From contig CAYRNR010000022.1 in NCBI GenBank assembly GCA_964425605.1, positions 9,368 through 73,367 on the forward strand: a DNA stretch of 64,000 nt, given 5' to 3'. Shown one piece after another: positions 51,419 through 59,814 of this stretch (positions within the stretch are counted from its first letter, which is position 1; each line of letters starts with the position of its first letter). The translations under genes were made by a program, and so were the position numbers. Source of the DNA: CAYRNR01 sp964425605. GTDB lineage: Bacteria; Myxococcota_A; UBA796; UBA9615; CAYRNR01. Under the pieces are notes generated by a model. The model was not told the origin of the DNA and ran no database searches. It saw nothing but the letters and a program-made list of their open reading frames with translations.

Positions 51419-52285
51419 GTGTTCAGCTTCCTCAAACGCAAGAACAAGGACCCCCGCGCTGAGTTGAGAGGCGTCCTCGGCGAGTACGAGCTGCCCACGT
51501 TCTCGGGCGTGGTGATGCAGACGCTGGAGATGCTGAGGGATCCGTCAGCCACGCCGGCGTCCATCGCCGCGGTCCTCTCCGCGGATCCGGGTCTGTCCGT
51601 GCGCGTGCTCAAGACGGTCAACTCGGCGGCATACTCCCTGCGCCACACCATCGTGTCCCTGGACAAGGCCGTGGCCCTGCTGGGGATGTCCGCGGTGGAG
51701 TCGCTCATCCTCTCGGTGGCGGTGAGCTCGGCCCTGCCCAGCGGCGCGACGCAGGGATTCGAGGCCACGCGCTTCTGGCGCGCCTCGGCCCGACGCGCGG
51801 CCACGGCCAGGGCCCTGGCGACCCGGCTCCACCCGGCCACGGCCGCGGCGAGCTTCACCGCGGCGCTGTTGCAGGACATGGCCGTACCCGTACTCGCCAC
51901 CGAGCGCTCGGCGACCTACGGCCCGCTGCTGGAGCACTGGCACAACAGCGAGGACGATCTCGCGGCGCTGGAGCAGGCCGAGTTCGGCTGGAACCACCCC
52001 GAGGTGGCCACGTGGATGTGCTCCGAGTGGACGCTCCCCGAGGAGATGGGCGCCTCCGTCGGCGCCCACCACGGCGTGCACAACGATGGCAACCGGGACC
52101 TCGACTGCCCACCGGCCGTGGCGCTGGTCTCGGCGATCCGCGAGACCGACGATCCCAAGGCGATGGAGCAGCTGGTCGAGGCCGTGCGCGGCGAGTGCGG
52201 CCTGCCCGCCGACGACATCGTCGAACTGCTCGAGCTCAGCTTCGACTCGGCCGACGATCTCGCCCACCTGTTCGTCGACGGGTAG
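51419..52285 (+). CDS. HDOD-domain signalling protein
   Basis: 288 residues, GTG start with GAGGAG upstream. HDOD domain (about 25-220): ELPTFSGVVMQTLEMLRDPSAT, VLSADPGLSVRVLKTVNSAAYSLR, VSLDKAVALLGMSAVESLILSVAV, LLQDMAVPVL. HDOD domains are HD-related but lack the catalytic HD pair and often mediate regulation in c-di-GMP and chemotaxis-like pathways. Same direction and 9 bp after the channel gene, so probably one operon. Confidence 0.88.
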   Translation: MFSFLKRKNKDPRAELRGVLGEYELPTFSGVVMQTLEMLRDPSATPASIAAVLSADPGLSVRVLKTVNSAAYSLRHTIVSLDKAVALLGMSAVESLILSVAVSSALPSGATQGFEATRFWRASARRAATARALATRLHPATAAASFTAALLQDMAVPVLATERSATYGPLLEHWHNSEDDLAALEQAEFGWNHPEVATWMCSEWTLPEEMGASVGAHHGVHNDGNRDLDCPPAVALVSAIRETDDPKAMEQLVEAVRGECGLPADDIVELLELSFDSADDLAHLFVDG

Positions 52286-52294
52286 GGATCCTTC

Positions 52295-53794
52295 TCAGAC
52301 CTGTTCTGCGATCCGCTGACCGGCGATCCGCGCCACGGCCAGGATGGTGTGCTGCGGGTTGACGCCCAGGTTGGTGGGGAACACCGAGGAGTCCACCACC
52401 CAGCACCGCTCGGTGCCGTGGGTCTGGAACCCCGTGTCCACCACCGACGACGACGGATCCGGGCCCATCCGACAGGTACCGAAGAGGTGCGTCGCGATGA
52501 AGTGGGCGTGCCGCGGGTCCAGCTCACCGTCGGTGAAGTGGTGGAGCTGATCCGGCGAGGTCAGCCGCTCCGGCATCCCGTGGATCCCCGGCCACACCTC
52601 GCGGGCGCCCGCGGCGAAGAACATCTCGGCCACCACGGCCATGGCCTCCTGGAACGTCCGGCGGTCCTCGGCGGTGAGGTCGTAGTGGATGGTGGGCGTG
52701 CTCCCCCACCCTTGCCGGACCGTTCCGCGGGCGCGCGCGCGCACCTGGATGCCCCACACGGCCACGCGGCCCAGGTCGGCAAGGGTCTCGGACAGGCCCT
52801 GTCCGTATCCGGGCAGGCGCGCGAGCATCAAGCCGAAGGGCAGGCCCAGGGACTCGAGCTTGAACCGGCGATCCCAGTAGTGTGCGGACTCCCACGACTG
52901 GGTCGCGCCGGCCCACGGCCGCACCTCGCGGTCGAAGAGACCGGCCAGGCCCACCCCCGGGTGGGCGCGGAAGTTGCGCCCCACCTCGCGGTTGCGCCAG
53001 CGCGAACGTCTCAGCAGCACCGGAGAGCCCGTGGCGCTCGCCGCCACCACGACACCCTTGCGGGCCACGATCCGAAACGGCTGCCCCGACCGCTGCAGCC
53101 GACCCGTCACGCCCGTGGCGCGGCCCGAGCTGCGGGTGATCCGGGCGACACGCGCGGACGTCAGGATGCGCGCCGAGTTGCCGCAAGCGCGCGGTAGCAG
53201 CGACCGCTCCATGGACAGCTTGGCGCCGCAGGGGCAGCCCTGCAGGCAGCGGTTGGTGCCCTTGCAGCCCTTCTCGATGCGCGGGATCACCCGCCCCGTG
53301 ATCCCCAGCTCGTGCGCCCCCCGCGCCATCAACCCGCCGACCCCACCGATGACCTCGGGGGCGACCGGCCGCACACACAGCTCGCGGTCGAGCCAGTCGT
53401 AGCTGGCCTGCAGTTCGTCCCAGCCGAAGGCCGCGCCCACGCCGAAGTCCCTCGACCACCGCTGGTAGACGGCCTCGGGCATGCGCCACGAGATGGCCGC
53501 GTTGACCGTGGTGGTACCCCCGACCATACGCGCCTGGAGGATGGGGATGATGCTGCGCCCGCGCGCGGGGATGGCTCCGAAGTCGCGGTAGAGGTCGGAC
53601 ATGGCATACACCATCTCCTCGCGGCGCTCGGCCAGGGGCAGGTGCTTGCCCTCCTCCACCACCACCACGTCGTGGCCTGCCTCGGCGAGGACGTCTGCGG
53701 CGGCCGCGCCCGCGGCTCCGGAGCCCACGACCACCAGGTCACAGCCCAGGGTCAGGGGCCGGCTCGCGTCGTCGATCAGCGTCAGATCGCTCAC
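52295..53794 (-). CDS. GMC-family FAD oxidoreductase
   Basis: 499 residues, GTG start overlapping the upstream stop (GTGA). Rossmann FAD motif VVVGSGAAGAAAADVLAEAGHDVVVVEEG; MVGGTTTVNAAISWR; the Cys-rich GCKGTNRCLQGCPCGAK segment found in long-chain alcohol/sterol-type GMC enzymes; the C-terminal FGTCRMG, CWVVDSSVFPTNLGVNPQHTI with the catalytic His. It should oxidise an alcohol, probably a lipid or sterol, with FAD. Last gene of the GntR-regulated operon; the partner in the small upstream protein may be its missing N-terminal domain. Confidence 0.88.
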   Translation of the reverse strand: MSDLTLIDDASRPLTLGCDLVVVGSGAAGAAAADVLAEAGHDVVVVEEGKHLPLAERREEMVYAMSDLYRDFGAIPARGRSIIPILQARMVGGTTTVNAAISWRMPEAVYQRWSRDFGVGAAFGWDELQASYDWLDRELCVRPVAPEVIGGVGGLMARGAHELGITGRVIPRIEKGCKGTNRCLQGCPCGAKLSMERSLLPRACGNSARILTSARVARITRSSGRATGVTGRLQRSGQPFRIVARKGVVVAASATGSPVLLRRSRWRNREVGRNFRAHPGVGLAGLFDREVRPWAGATQSWESAHYWDRRFKLESLGLPFGLMLARLPGYGQGLSETLADLGRVAVWGIQVRARARGTVRQGWGSTPTIHYDLTAEDRRTFQEAMAVVAEMFFAAGAREVWPGIHGMPERLTSPDQLHHFTDGELDPRHAHFIATHLFGTCRMGPDPSSSVVDTGFQTHGTERCWVVDSSVFPTNLGVNPQHTILAVARIAGQRIAEQV

Positions 53795-54219
53795 AGCTCG
53801 GCCTCCTCGATGCGGACCGGCTCGCCGATGCCCCAGCCCAGGGCGGGTCCGAACGAGGGGTCCAGCTCCCGCACCAGCCCTGCGACGAGCTTGAGCAGCA
53901 CGACCATCTCGCGGACCACGAAGTTGTCGGAGCCGCCCATGCGCACCAGGACGCGATCCCGATCCGCGGCGCAGAGACGCCCGAAGGTGGGCATCTGGCC
54001 GATGAACAGGGGGCCGATCCACGACACCAGCCACACCGCGAAGCGCAGGGCCAGACGCTGCAGCCCGGGCATGCCGCGCAGCAGAACGTCCATACCGCGG
54101 CCCACGGCGACGGCGTCGGCCTCGGGGACGGCAGCCTTGCCGTCGCGCGGCGGCAGCGGCGGGATCATCGCCTCGATCAGCGCCGACAACCACCGGCGCT
54201 CGAGGCCGGTCCAGCTCAC
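53791..54219 (-). CDS. Small partner protein of the GMC oxidoreductase
   Basis: 142 residues, GTG start with AGGAGGGG. The N-terminus ERRWLSALIEAMIPPLPPRDG resembles the 'LxALxxxxIPP' start of gluconate dehydrogenase subunit 3 and of the N-terminal domain in long-chain alcohol oxidases. A hydrophobic stretch (LALRFAVWLVSWIGPLFIG) sits mid-protein. It overlaps both neighbours by 4 bp (GTGA), so it is made in step with the GMC enzyme and may be its small subunit. Confidence 0.65.
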   Translation of the reverse strand: MSWTGLERRWLSALIEAMIPPLPPRDGKAAVPEADAVAVGRGMDVLLRGMPGLQRLALRFAVWLVSWIGPLFIGQMPTFGRLCAADRDRVLVRMGGSDNFVVREMVVLLKLVAGLVRELDPSFGPALGWGIGEPVRIEEAEL

Positions 54220-54716
54220 GTCCCCTCCTGGACGAACCTGGGCCGGGGCACCAGGGCGTCGTCGGCGCAGCGGGTGATCTGACGGTGGGCCCGGGTGGCG
54301 AAGAACCACATGGCGGCCACGGTCGCCGAGTCCAGCACCACGGGGATGATGAAGAAGGCGTGGTTGTACTGGAACAACCCCACGTAGGCCGACGCCACCA
54401 CGCAGCTGCCCTTGAGGAACATCAGCGGCAGCAGGATCGGGAACCACCGCCGCAGGTTGATCTGCAGCAGCAGGCACATGAACCCCAGGGTCATCACGTC
54501 CGACACCGCCAGGAAACGCCACATGTGGCTCTCCTCGGACACCTCGTAGGGCGCGTCGGTGAGCCAGGCGCTCATGTCGTGGATGCCCTGCACCGCCATG
54601 TCGGGCGCCACGAGGTAGCTCGTGGCCGGGATCAGGAAGTTGAGGGTGAGCACCGTGTACACCAGCTGGAAGTTGCGGTACGCGGGGTGCTTCTGGCGGA
54701 AGAATCGGGCGATCAT
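54216..54716 (-). CDS. Four-helix membrane protein in the GMC operon
   Basis: 166 residues with about four hydrophobic helices (FQLVYTVLTLNFLIPATSYL; VSDVMTLGFMCLLLQIN; LLPLMFLKGSCVVASAYVGLF; FIIPVVLDSATVAAMWFFA). AGGGGACC before the ATG; the ATG overlaps the regulator's stop (ATGA). Family not recognised; the position suggests an electron or substrate partner in the membrane. Confidence 0.7.
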   Translation of the reverse strand: MIARFFRQKHPAYRNFQLVYTVLTLNFLIPATSYLVAPDMAVQGIHDMSAWLTDAPYEVSEESHMWRFLAVSDVMTLGFMCLLLQINLRRWFPILLPLMFLKGSCVVASAYVGLFQYNHAFFIIPVVLDSATVAAMWFFATRAHRQITRCADDALVPRPRFVQEGT

Positions 54717-55417
54717 GGGGTCCCCTCCAGACGTCGCAGTGCGGCCGAGTCCACGGCCTCGAGGGCCTCGCGCACCACGGTGCGGGCGCGGGCGGCGTCC
54801 CGGCCCTCGATCAGCGACAGCGTGGCGTAGTAGCTGGCCAGGGTGACGGCCGGGTCGGCCAGCAGCGCGGCTCCGACCTCGGGGCGCGCGGCGTAGAACC
54901 GTTCGATGGTGTTGAGGAGCAGCTGCAGGGCCATGTTCCGGCCGGCGGCCAGCACGGCGCGGGCAAAGGCCACGTCGCCGAGATGGAATGCCTCCGCGTC
55001 GTCCATGCGGTTCGCCTGGGCAGCGGCCAGCTCCTTGAGGCGGCTCACGTCCTCGTCGGTGGCGCGCGCGCATGCGAGGGCGACGGCCTCGGTCGCGACC
55101 ATCCGCCGCACCTCGAGCAGGTCCCGGACCACGTCCACCGGCACGTCGCGCTGCTCACTCGCCTCGAGCAGGTGACCGATCAGATCCAGGCTCCCGGCCT
55201 CCCGCAGTCCCGTCGCGCGGATGCCGTCGCCCCGCTTGACCGTCACCAGCCCCAGCGCGACCAGCCTGCCCACGGCGCCCCGGACGGACACGCGGTTGAC
55301 CCCGTGACGTTCGGCCAGCGCTCGCTCCGACGGCAGCCGTTGGCCCGCTTCCCAGTGTCCGGCGAGCAGCTCGTCGCGCAGCGTCCGGAACAGCTTCTCG
55401 GTGATGTTCTCGCTCAT
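54713..55417 (-). CDS. GntR-family regulator (FadR/FCD subfamily)
   Basis: 234 residues from ATG 55417. N-terminal winged helix (WEAGQRLPSERALAERHGVNRVSVRGAVGRLVALGLVTVKRGDGIRAT), C-terminal all-helical FCD ligand-binding domain (VRDLLEVRRMVATEAVALAC; FHLGDVAFARAVLAAGRN). Its start codon is inside an operator palindrome, so it very likely represses itself and the three genes downstream, which overlap one another in 4-bp steps. The ligand is probably an acid or alcohol linked to the GMC reaction. No Shine-Dalgarno sequence: the transcript is likely nearly leaderless (TTG 55429 would be an upstream alternative). Confidence 0.9.
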   Translation of the reverse strand: MSENITEKLFRTLRDELLAGHWEAGQRLPSERALAERHGVNRVSVRGAVGRLVALGLVTVKRGDGIRATGLREAGSLDLIGHLLEASEQRDVPVDVVRDLLEVRRMVATEAVALACARATDEDVSRLKELAAAQANRMDDAEAFHLGDVAFARAVLAAGRNMALQLLLNTIERFYAARPEVGAALLADPAVTLASYYATLSLIEGRDAARARTVVREALEAVDSAALRRLEGTP

Positions 55418-55472
55418 TGGTCGTACCAATTATCCCATAGACGCGGGAGCGTCAATGTTTTGGTACGACCAA
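55417..55472 (-). promoter_or_regulatory. Two GntR operators and promoter of the GMC operon
   Basis: TTGGT-N3-ACCAA occurs at 55417-55429 and 55460-55472, centres 43 bp (about four helical turns) apart. On the minus strand TTGACG (55450-55455) and GATAAT (55429-55434) form a promoter with a 15-bp spacer between them; transcription would start near 55422, a few bases before the ATG. The palindromes agree with the FadR-type TGGTNNNACCA operator. Confidence 0.75.
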
Positions 55473-55494
55473 TTTTGCGGGGCGGTGGGGTCGC

Positions 55495-56325
55495 TCAGCC
55501 TCGATACGGGCCGGGGTACTGCATCTTGGCCGAGGTGATCTCGGCGGCGAAGTCGGTCGCGCCCTGCAGATCCCGGGTCTGGCGACCCACGAAGAACGCG
55601 GCGGTGCAGGTGTCCCCGCGGCCGGTGCGCCCCTCGATGGAGTACGGCGCGAACTCGGCGGTACAGACCTGCTGGCCGTCGAACACGAGCAGGCCGCGGG
55701 CGTGGGTCAACAGGATCACGGACGCGCCCATCTCGTGCAGCGCCCGCGCGGCGGGTTCGTGCTCGTCCAGGCCGGTGAGGTGCCGCGCCTCGTTGGCGTC
55801 CACCTTGAGCAGGTCCAGGTGAGGCAGGAACTCGCCCGCCTCGGGCCAGCCGTGGAACGACGAGGTGCCGTCGGCGTGCACGTGGCGCAAAAACCCCTGG
55901 GCGTCGGCCGCGAGCAGCGGCGCGCGCTCGCGCGCCAGGGCGAACAGCTCCGGGGGGAACTGCCCCATCCACAGGGGATTGACGTGCAGCACGTCCGCCT
56001 CCATCCGCGCCACGTCCCCGGCGTCGAAGGGATCCGAGCGGGACAGGAACAACGACGTGCGATCGTCTGGATCGTCGGTGGGGTAGTTGTTCTCGATGGA
56101 CGTGCAGCCGCCCCCGGGCAAGAAGACCACGGGCAGGCCGCTGCGCCCGATCTCGGCGAACCGCGGCCGCTGCTCGGGATCACACTTGGTGTACACGGTC
56201 GTGGGGATGCCCAGCCGGTGGGTCGTCATGCCCCCGGCCAGGGCGCCGCCGCCGTAGGCGGTGTGGGTGACGCCGTGCACCGTGTTGATGTCGATGGAGA
56301 GATCTCCGACAAAGGCGATGGTCAT
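55495..56325 (-). CDS. PfkB/ribokinase-family sugar kinase
   Basis: 276 residues. TIAFVGDLSIDINTVHG (N-terminal strand), YGGGALAGGMTTHRLG (di-glycine hinge), and the C-terminal GRTGRGDTCTAAFF, a variant of the DTxGAGD motif with the catalytic Asp and anion hole. The protein is a little shorter than typical members and its substrate is unknown. Same strand as the GMC operon but separated by the operator region. Confidence 0.85.
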   Translation of the reverse strand: MTIAFVGDLSIDINTVHGVTHTAYGGGALAGGMTTHRLGIPTTVYTKCDPEQRPRFAEIGRSGLPVVFLPGGGCTSIENNYPTDDPDDRTSLFLSRSDPFDAGDVARMEADVLHVNPLWMGQFPPELFALARERAPLLAADAQGFLRHVHADGTSSFHGWPEAGEFLPHLDLLKVDANEARHLTGLDEHEPAARALHEMGASVILLTHARGLLVFDGQQVCTAEFAPYSIEGRTGRGDTCTAAFFVGRQTRDLQGATDFAAEITSAKMQYPGPYRG

Positions 56326-56416
56326 GATCGGCTCCTGGCCGCAGCGGTGTTGTGGATGGGACCACAGAAGGTATCATGCCCGCGGCGTCCCACGCTGGAC
56401 GCCGCTGCGGAGGCCC

Positions 56417-57796
56417 ATGGCACGTCCCCTGACCATGCTCGTTGCTTGCGCGCTGGTGCTCTGCGCGGGCGCCGGCTGCCGCCGCGGGGAGGCCCCGGAG
56501 CCGCCGAGGCCCCCCAACGTGCTGCTGGTGACCCTGGACACGACGCGGGCCGACGCGCTGGGCTGCTACGGTGGGCTCGGGGTCGAGACGCCGATCATGG
56601 ACGGCCTGGCCCGCGACGGCGTGCTGTACGAGCGCGCCTTCTCCACGTCCCAGGGCACCAACCCGTCCCACGCATCCATCCACACCGGGCTGTACGTCTC
56701 GCGCCACCGGGTGAACAACAACCGCACTTTGCTGGACCCCGAAGCCGTGACCCTGGCCGAGGTGTTCGCCGACAACGGCTACGCCACCCTCGCCGCGGTG
56801 AGCGTGCGCCACATCGACGCCGACAACACCCGGTTCGACCAGGGCTTCGAGACCTTCTTGCACTGCGAGCGGTCGGAGATGCGGGCGGGCGAACGCAACG
56901 AGACCGAGCTCGAGGAGAGCCTCGCCGCCCTGGCCCGCGGGGAGCGCCCGTTCTTCGCGTGGGTGCACTACTACGATCCCCACGGCTCCTATCGTCCGCC
57001 GCCGCCGTTCAACGACATGTACGAGATCGGGGACGAGTACGACAAGGTCGAGGTCCAGGACACCATGGACATCGACGACTTCTTCAAGGCCAAGCCCGAG
57101 GTGGACCCGGACGTGCAGATCGCCCTGTACAAGGGGGAGGTCTCGTACCTCGACAGCGAGGTCGGCGCGCTGCTGGGCACGCTGGAGAGGGCCGGCGCCC
57201 GCGACGACACCGCGGTGGTGATCATGGGCGACCACGGCGAGAGCTTCACCGAGCACGGGGTCTACTTCTGTCACCGGGGCCTGTTCAACCCCACCATCCA
57301 CGTGCCGTTCATCGTCCACCACCCGGCCCAGGTCCCCGCGGGCGTTCGCGTCAAGGGATTGGTCAGCGGGGTCGACGTCTTCCCCACCGCGCTGCAGCTC
57401 GCCGGCATCGATCCCACCGGCATGGACATCGACGGCGCCAGCCTCGTGCCGTCTTTCACCGCGCCGGACGCGCCGATCCACGAGGCCATCTTCTCCGAGA
57501 CCGTTCGCGGAGCGGGTCGCGCCGTCCTGGCGGGGGAGGACAAGTTCATCAAGCAGTACGGCAACGACCCGTTCATCTCGGGCAACCACCTCTTCCGCAC
57601 CTTCGAGGACTACGGCGAGCAGCAGGATCTGCTGCTGTCGCAACCCGAGCGGGCCAAGGAGCTCGAAGATCTCCTCGAGCGCTGGTACGGCTCGAACAAG
57701 GTGCGCCAGCTCGACAGCCGCGAGCGCAGGGACCTCGATCGAGCGACCATCGAGGCGCTCGAGGCGCTGGGGTACGCGGATCAGGTGAAGAGGTAG
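56417..57796 (+). CDS. Sulfatase-like hydrolase lipoprotein
   Basis: 459 residues, ATG 56417 after GGAGG. Lipoprotein signal (LVLCAGAGC). Alkaline phosphatase/sulfatase fold: NVLLVTLDTTRADALGCYG (metal-binding Asp41), SQGTNPSHASIHTGLY at the nucleophile site, VVIMGDHGESFTEHG (metal-binding Asp/His). The nucleophile position holds Thr81 in place of the Cys or Ser needed for formylglycine, so it is more likely a phosphodiesterase/phosphotransferase or a Thr-dependent relative than a classical sulfatase. Confidence 0.85.
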   Translation: MARPLTMLVACALVLCAGAGCRRGEAPEPPRPPNVLLVTLDTTRADALGCYGGLGVETPIMDGLARDGVLYERAFSTSQGTNPSHASIHTGLYVSRHRVNNNRTLLDPEAVTLAEVFADNGYATLAAVSVRHIDADNTRFDQGFETFLHCERSEMRAGERNETELEESLAALARGERPFFAWVHYYDPHGSYRPPPPFNDMYEIGDEYDKVEVQDTMDIDDFFKAKPEVDPDVQIALYKGEVSYLDSEVGALLGTLERAGARDDTAVVIMGDHGESFTEHGVYFCHRGLFNPTIHVPFIVHHPAQVPAGVRVKGLVSGVDVFPTALQLAGIDPTGMDIDGASLVPSFTAPDAPIHEAIFSETVRGAGRAVLAGEDKFIKQYGNDPFISGNHLFRTFEDYGEQQDLLLSQPERAKELEDLLERWYGSNKVRQLDSRERRDLDRATIEALEALGYADQVKR

Positions 57797-57812
57797 GGAG
57801 GCCGCGCCGCGA

Positions 57813-59045
57813 TCAGGGCGGCACGTTGCACTGGCCGTAGTTGTTGGCGCCCCAGCACACGATGGTGTTGTCGGCCTTCATGCCGCAGCTGTGATCGTGA
57901 CCGCCGCTGAGCATGACGAAGGACTCGGGAGGCACCGCGCACTGGCCGGTGTTGTTGCGGCCCCAGCACACGGTCTGGCCCTTGACGGTGATCATGCAGA
58001 CGTGGACCACGCCGGCGTCCACGAGCTGCGCGGCCACGTTGGGCTCGTCGTGCTGGCCGTCGCCGTTGTAGCCCCAGCACTCCACCATGCCCGCCGCGTC
58101 GATGGCGCAGCCGAAGAACCCCCCCGAGGTGACCTGCTCCCAGGTGCCGCCTGGAGACGAGGTGGCGCCGTGGTCGCTGCCGCCCCAGCAGTGGATCTCG
58201 TCGGCGGTGTTGCGGCCGCAGGTGAAGTAGTGGCCAGCCCAGATCTCGATGAAGGTCTCGGCGGGGACCGCCCCCTGGCCCACGGCGTTGCTGCCCCAGC
58301 ACTGGGCCGAGCCGTCGGTGTGCATCCCGCAGCAGTGGTGGTAGCCGCAGGTGACCTGGACGAAGGTGTCCAGGGCCGGCGGCGTGGACTGGCCCGTGTC
58401 GTCCAGACCCCAGCACTGCACCGTGCCGTCGCCGGCCACGGCGCAACAGTTGTACTTGCCGCAGCTGACCCAGGAGTAGCTGCCTACCGGTGGCGTGGCC
58501 TGCCCCTCGGTGTTGCGGCCCCAGCAGACCAGATCGCCGAACCCTCGGATCTGGCAGCCGTGATCCCGGCCCACGTCCCACGAACCGAAGGTGTCGTCGT
58601 CGGGCACCCCGTCGCAGTCCTGGTCGATACCGTCCTCGGTGTGGTCCAGGGCGAAGGGGTGGATGTCGGGGTTCAGATCGTCGCAGTCCCCGTCGCACTC
58701 GGTGTGGGAGTCGCCGTCGTTGTCGATCTCGTTGCCGTCGGTCACGCCGTCGCAGTCGTTGTCGGGCAGGCCGTCGCAGGTGTGCTCGGCGCCGGGGTAG
58801 ATGTCGGCGTTGTGGTCGTTGCAGTCCTCGTCCGCATTCCAGCCGTCGCCGTCCACGTCCACGCCGGGATCGGCCGAGTCGTCGTCACCGGCCGAGTCGT
58901 CGTCCGCCTGGTCGTCGTCGTCCCCCGCGCCGCTGTCGTCGTCCGCGGCCGTGGTGTCGTCGTCCCCGCCCGTGTCGTCGTCGCCGCCACCGGGGCACCC
59001 CGCGAGGAGGAGGAACGCGGCCCAGATCCATACGGTCGTTCGCAT
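57813..59045 (-). CDS. RCC1-like beta-propeller lipoprotein with Asp-rich spacer (paralogue)
   Basis: 410 residues. Lipoprotein signal (WIWAAFLLLAGC), Asp-rich spacer (GDDDTGGDDDTTAADDD), MopE-like repeats (DEDCNDHNADIYPGAEHTCDG, CDGDCDDLNPDIHPF), then RCC1-like repeats with HxC...CWG per blade (VCWGRNTEGQATPPVGSY). Same order and closely related wording as the protein at 3021-4262, including 'DVGRDHGC' at the start of the propeller. Convergent with the sulfatase-like gene; divergent from the beta-barrel gene. Confidence 0.82.
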   Translation of the reverse strand: MRTTVWIWAAFLLLAGCPGGGDDDTGGDDDTTAADDDSGAGDDDDQADDDSAGDDDSADPGVDVDGDGWNADEDCNDHNADIYPGAEHTCDGLPDNDCDGVTDGNEIDNDGDSHTECDGDCDDLNPDIHPFALDHTEDGIDQDCDGVPDDDTFGSWDVGRDHGCQIRGFGDLVCWGRNTEGQATPPVGSYSWVSCGKYNCCAVAGDGTVQCWGLDDTGQSTPPALDTFVQVTCGYHHCCGMHTDGSAQCWGSNAVGQGAVPAETFIEIWAGHYFTCGRNTADEIHCWGGSDHGATSSPGGTWEQVTSGGFFGCAIDAAGMVECWGYNGDGQHDEPNVAAQLVDAGVVHVCMITVKGQTVCWGRNNTGQCAVPPESFVMLSGGHDHSCGMKADNTIVCWGANNYGQCNVPP

Positions 59046-59142
59046 GTGAAAGCTCCGTGTAGACCTAGACTACACCATGGCCGCGCGGTTGCTCGACGGA
59101 CCGCATCCCGACTCGGGTAGACTGCTCCGCAGGAGGTGCCCC

Positions 59143-59814
59143 ATGAGAAGCCTGATCCGATGGACGATCCTCGCAGCGGTGGTGGTGATGCTCGGCGGCC
59201 TCGTGACGGCGCCGGCGCACGCGAAGAAGCGGTCCGTGGGCTCGCCATCGGGCGCGTACACCCAGATCAACAGGGGCACGGTGGACCTGGGCTTCTTCGA
59301 CAGCCTGCTGCTGCTGCGGCACTACAAGAGCGCGGCCAACGACTCGTCCACCCTGTACTTCGCCATGCTCGGCGGGTTCTCGCCGCGCTACTTCGTGATC
59401 GACAACCTGGCCATCGGCCTCAACCTCAACCTGTTCTACCAGCAGCAGTGGACCCACGAGGGCAACCTCGAGGTCAGCGCCAAGGACACGGGCTTCATCG
59501 GCCACGTCACGGCCCACTACTTCGTGGGGGTGGGCTCGAGCTTCTTCTGGAAGCCCGGCATCGGCGGCGGCGGGTTCTTCGGCAAGCACACGATCCCGGT
59601 GGACGGGTCCGGGCTGCTCGCCCAGTCCAACACCTACGGCGGATCGCTCCGTCTGGACCTGGGGTTCGCCTACTGGGTGGGCAAGAACTTCAACCTGCGC
59701 GCCGGGCCCGAGCTGCTGCTGCGGTTCGGCGTGGACCAGCCCACCGACTCCGAGGGGCGGTCCTTCGTCTCGTTCGACGCCGGCCTGTCCGTGGGGTTCG
59801 GCTACTCGTTCTGA
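59143..59814 (+). CDS. Outer-membrane beta-barrel-like protein
   Basis: 223 residues, ATG 59143 behind AGGAGGTG. Signal peptide (TILAAVVVMLGGLVTAPAHA). The mature part has alternating hydrophobic and polar residues in 8-10 strands (YFVIDNLAIGLNLNLFYQQQW; LRLDLGFAYWVGKNFNLRAG) and ends in an aromatic residue (GLSVGFGYSF), the insertion signal for BAM. Probably an eight-strand porin-like or OmpA-like barrel of unknown function. Its 3' end overlaps the convergent gene by 13 bp. Confidence 0.75.
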   Translation: MRSLIRWTILAAVVVMLGGLVTAPAHAKKRSVGSPSGAYTQINRGTVDLGFFDSLLLLRHYKSAANDSSTLYFAMLGGFSPRYFVIDNLAIGLNLNLFYQQQWTHEGNLEVSAKDTGFIGHVTAHYFVGVGSSFFWKPGIGGGGFFGKHTIPVDGSGLLAQSNTYGGSLRLDLGFAYWVGKNFNLRAGPELLLRFGVDQPTDSEGRSFVSFDAGLSVGFGYSF

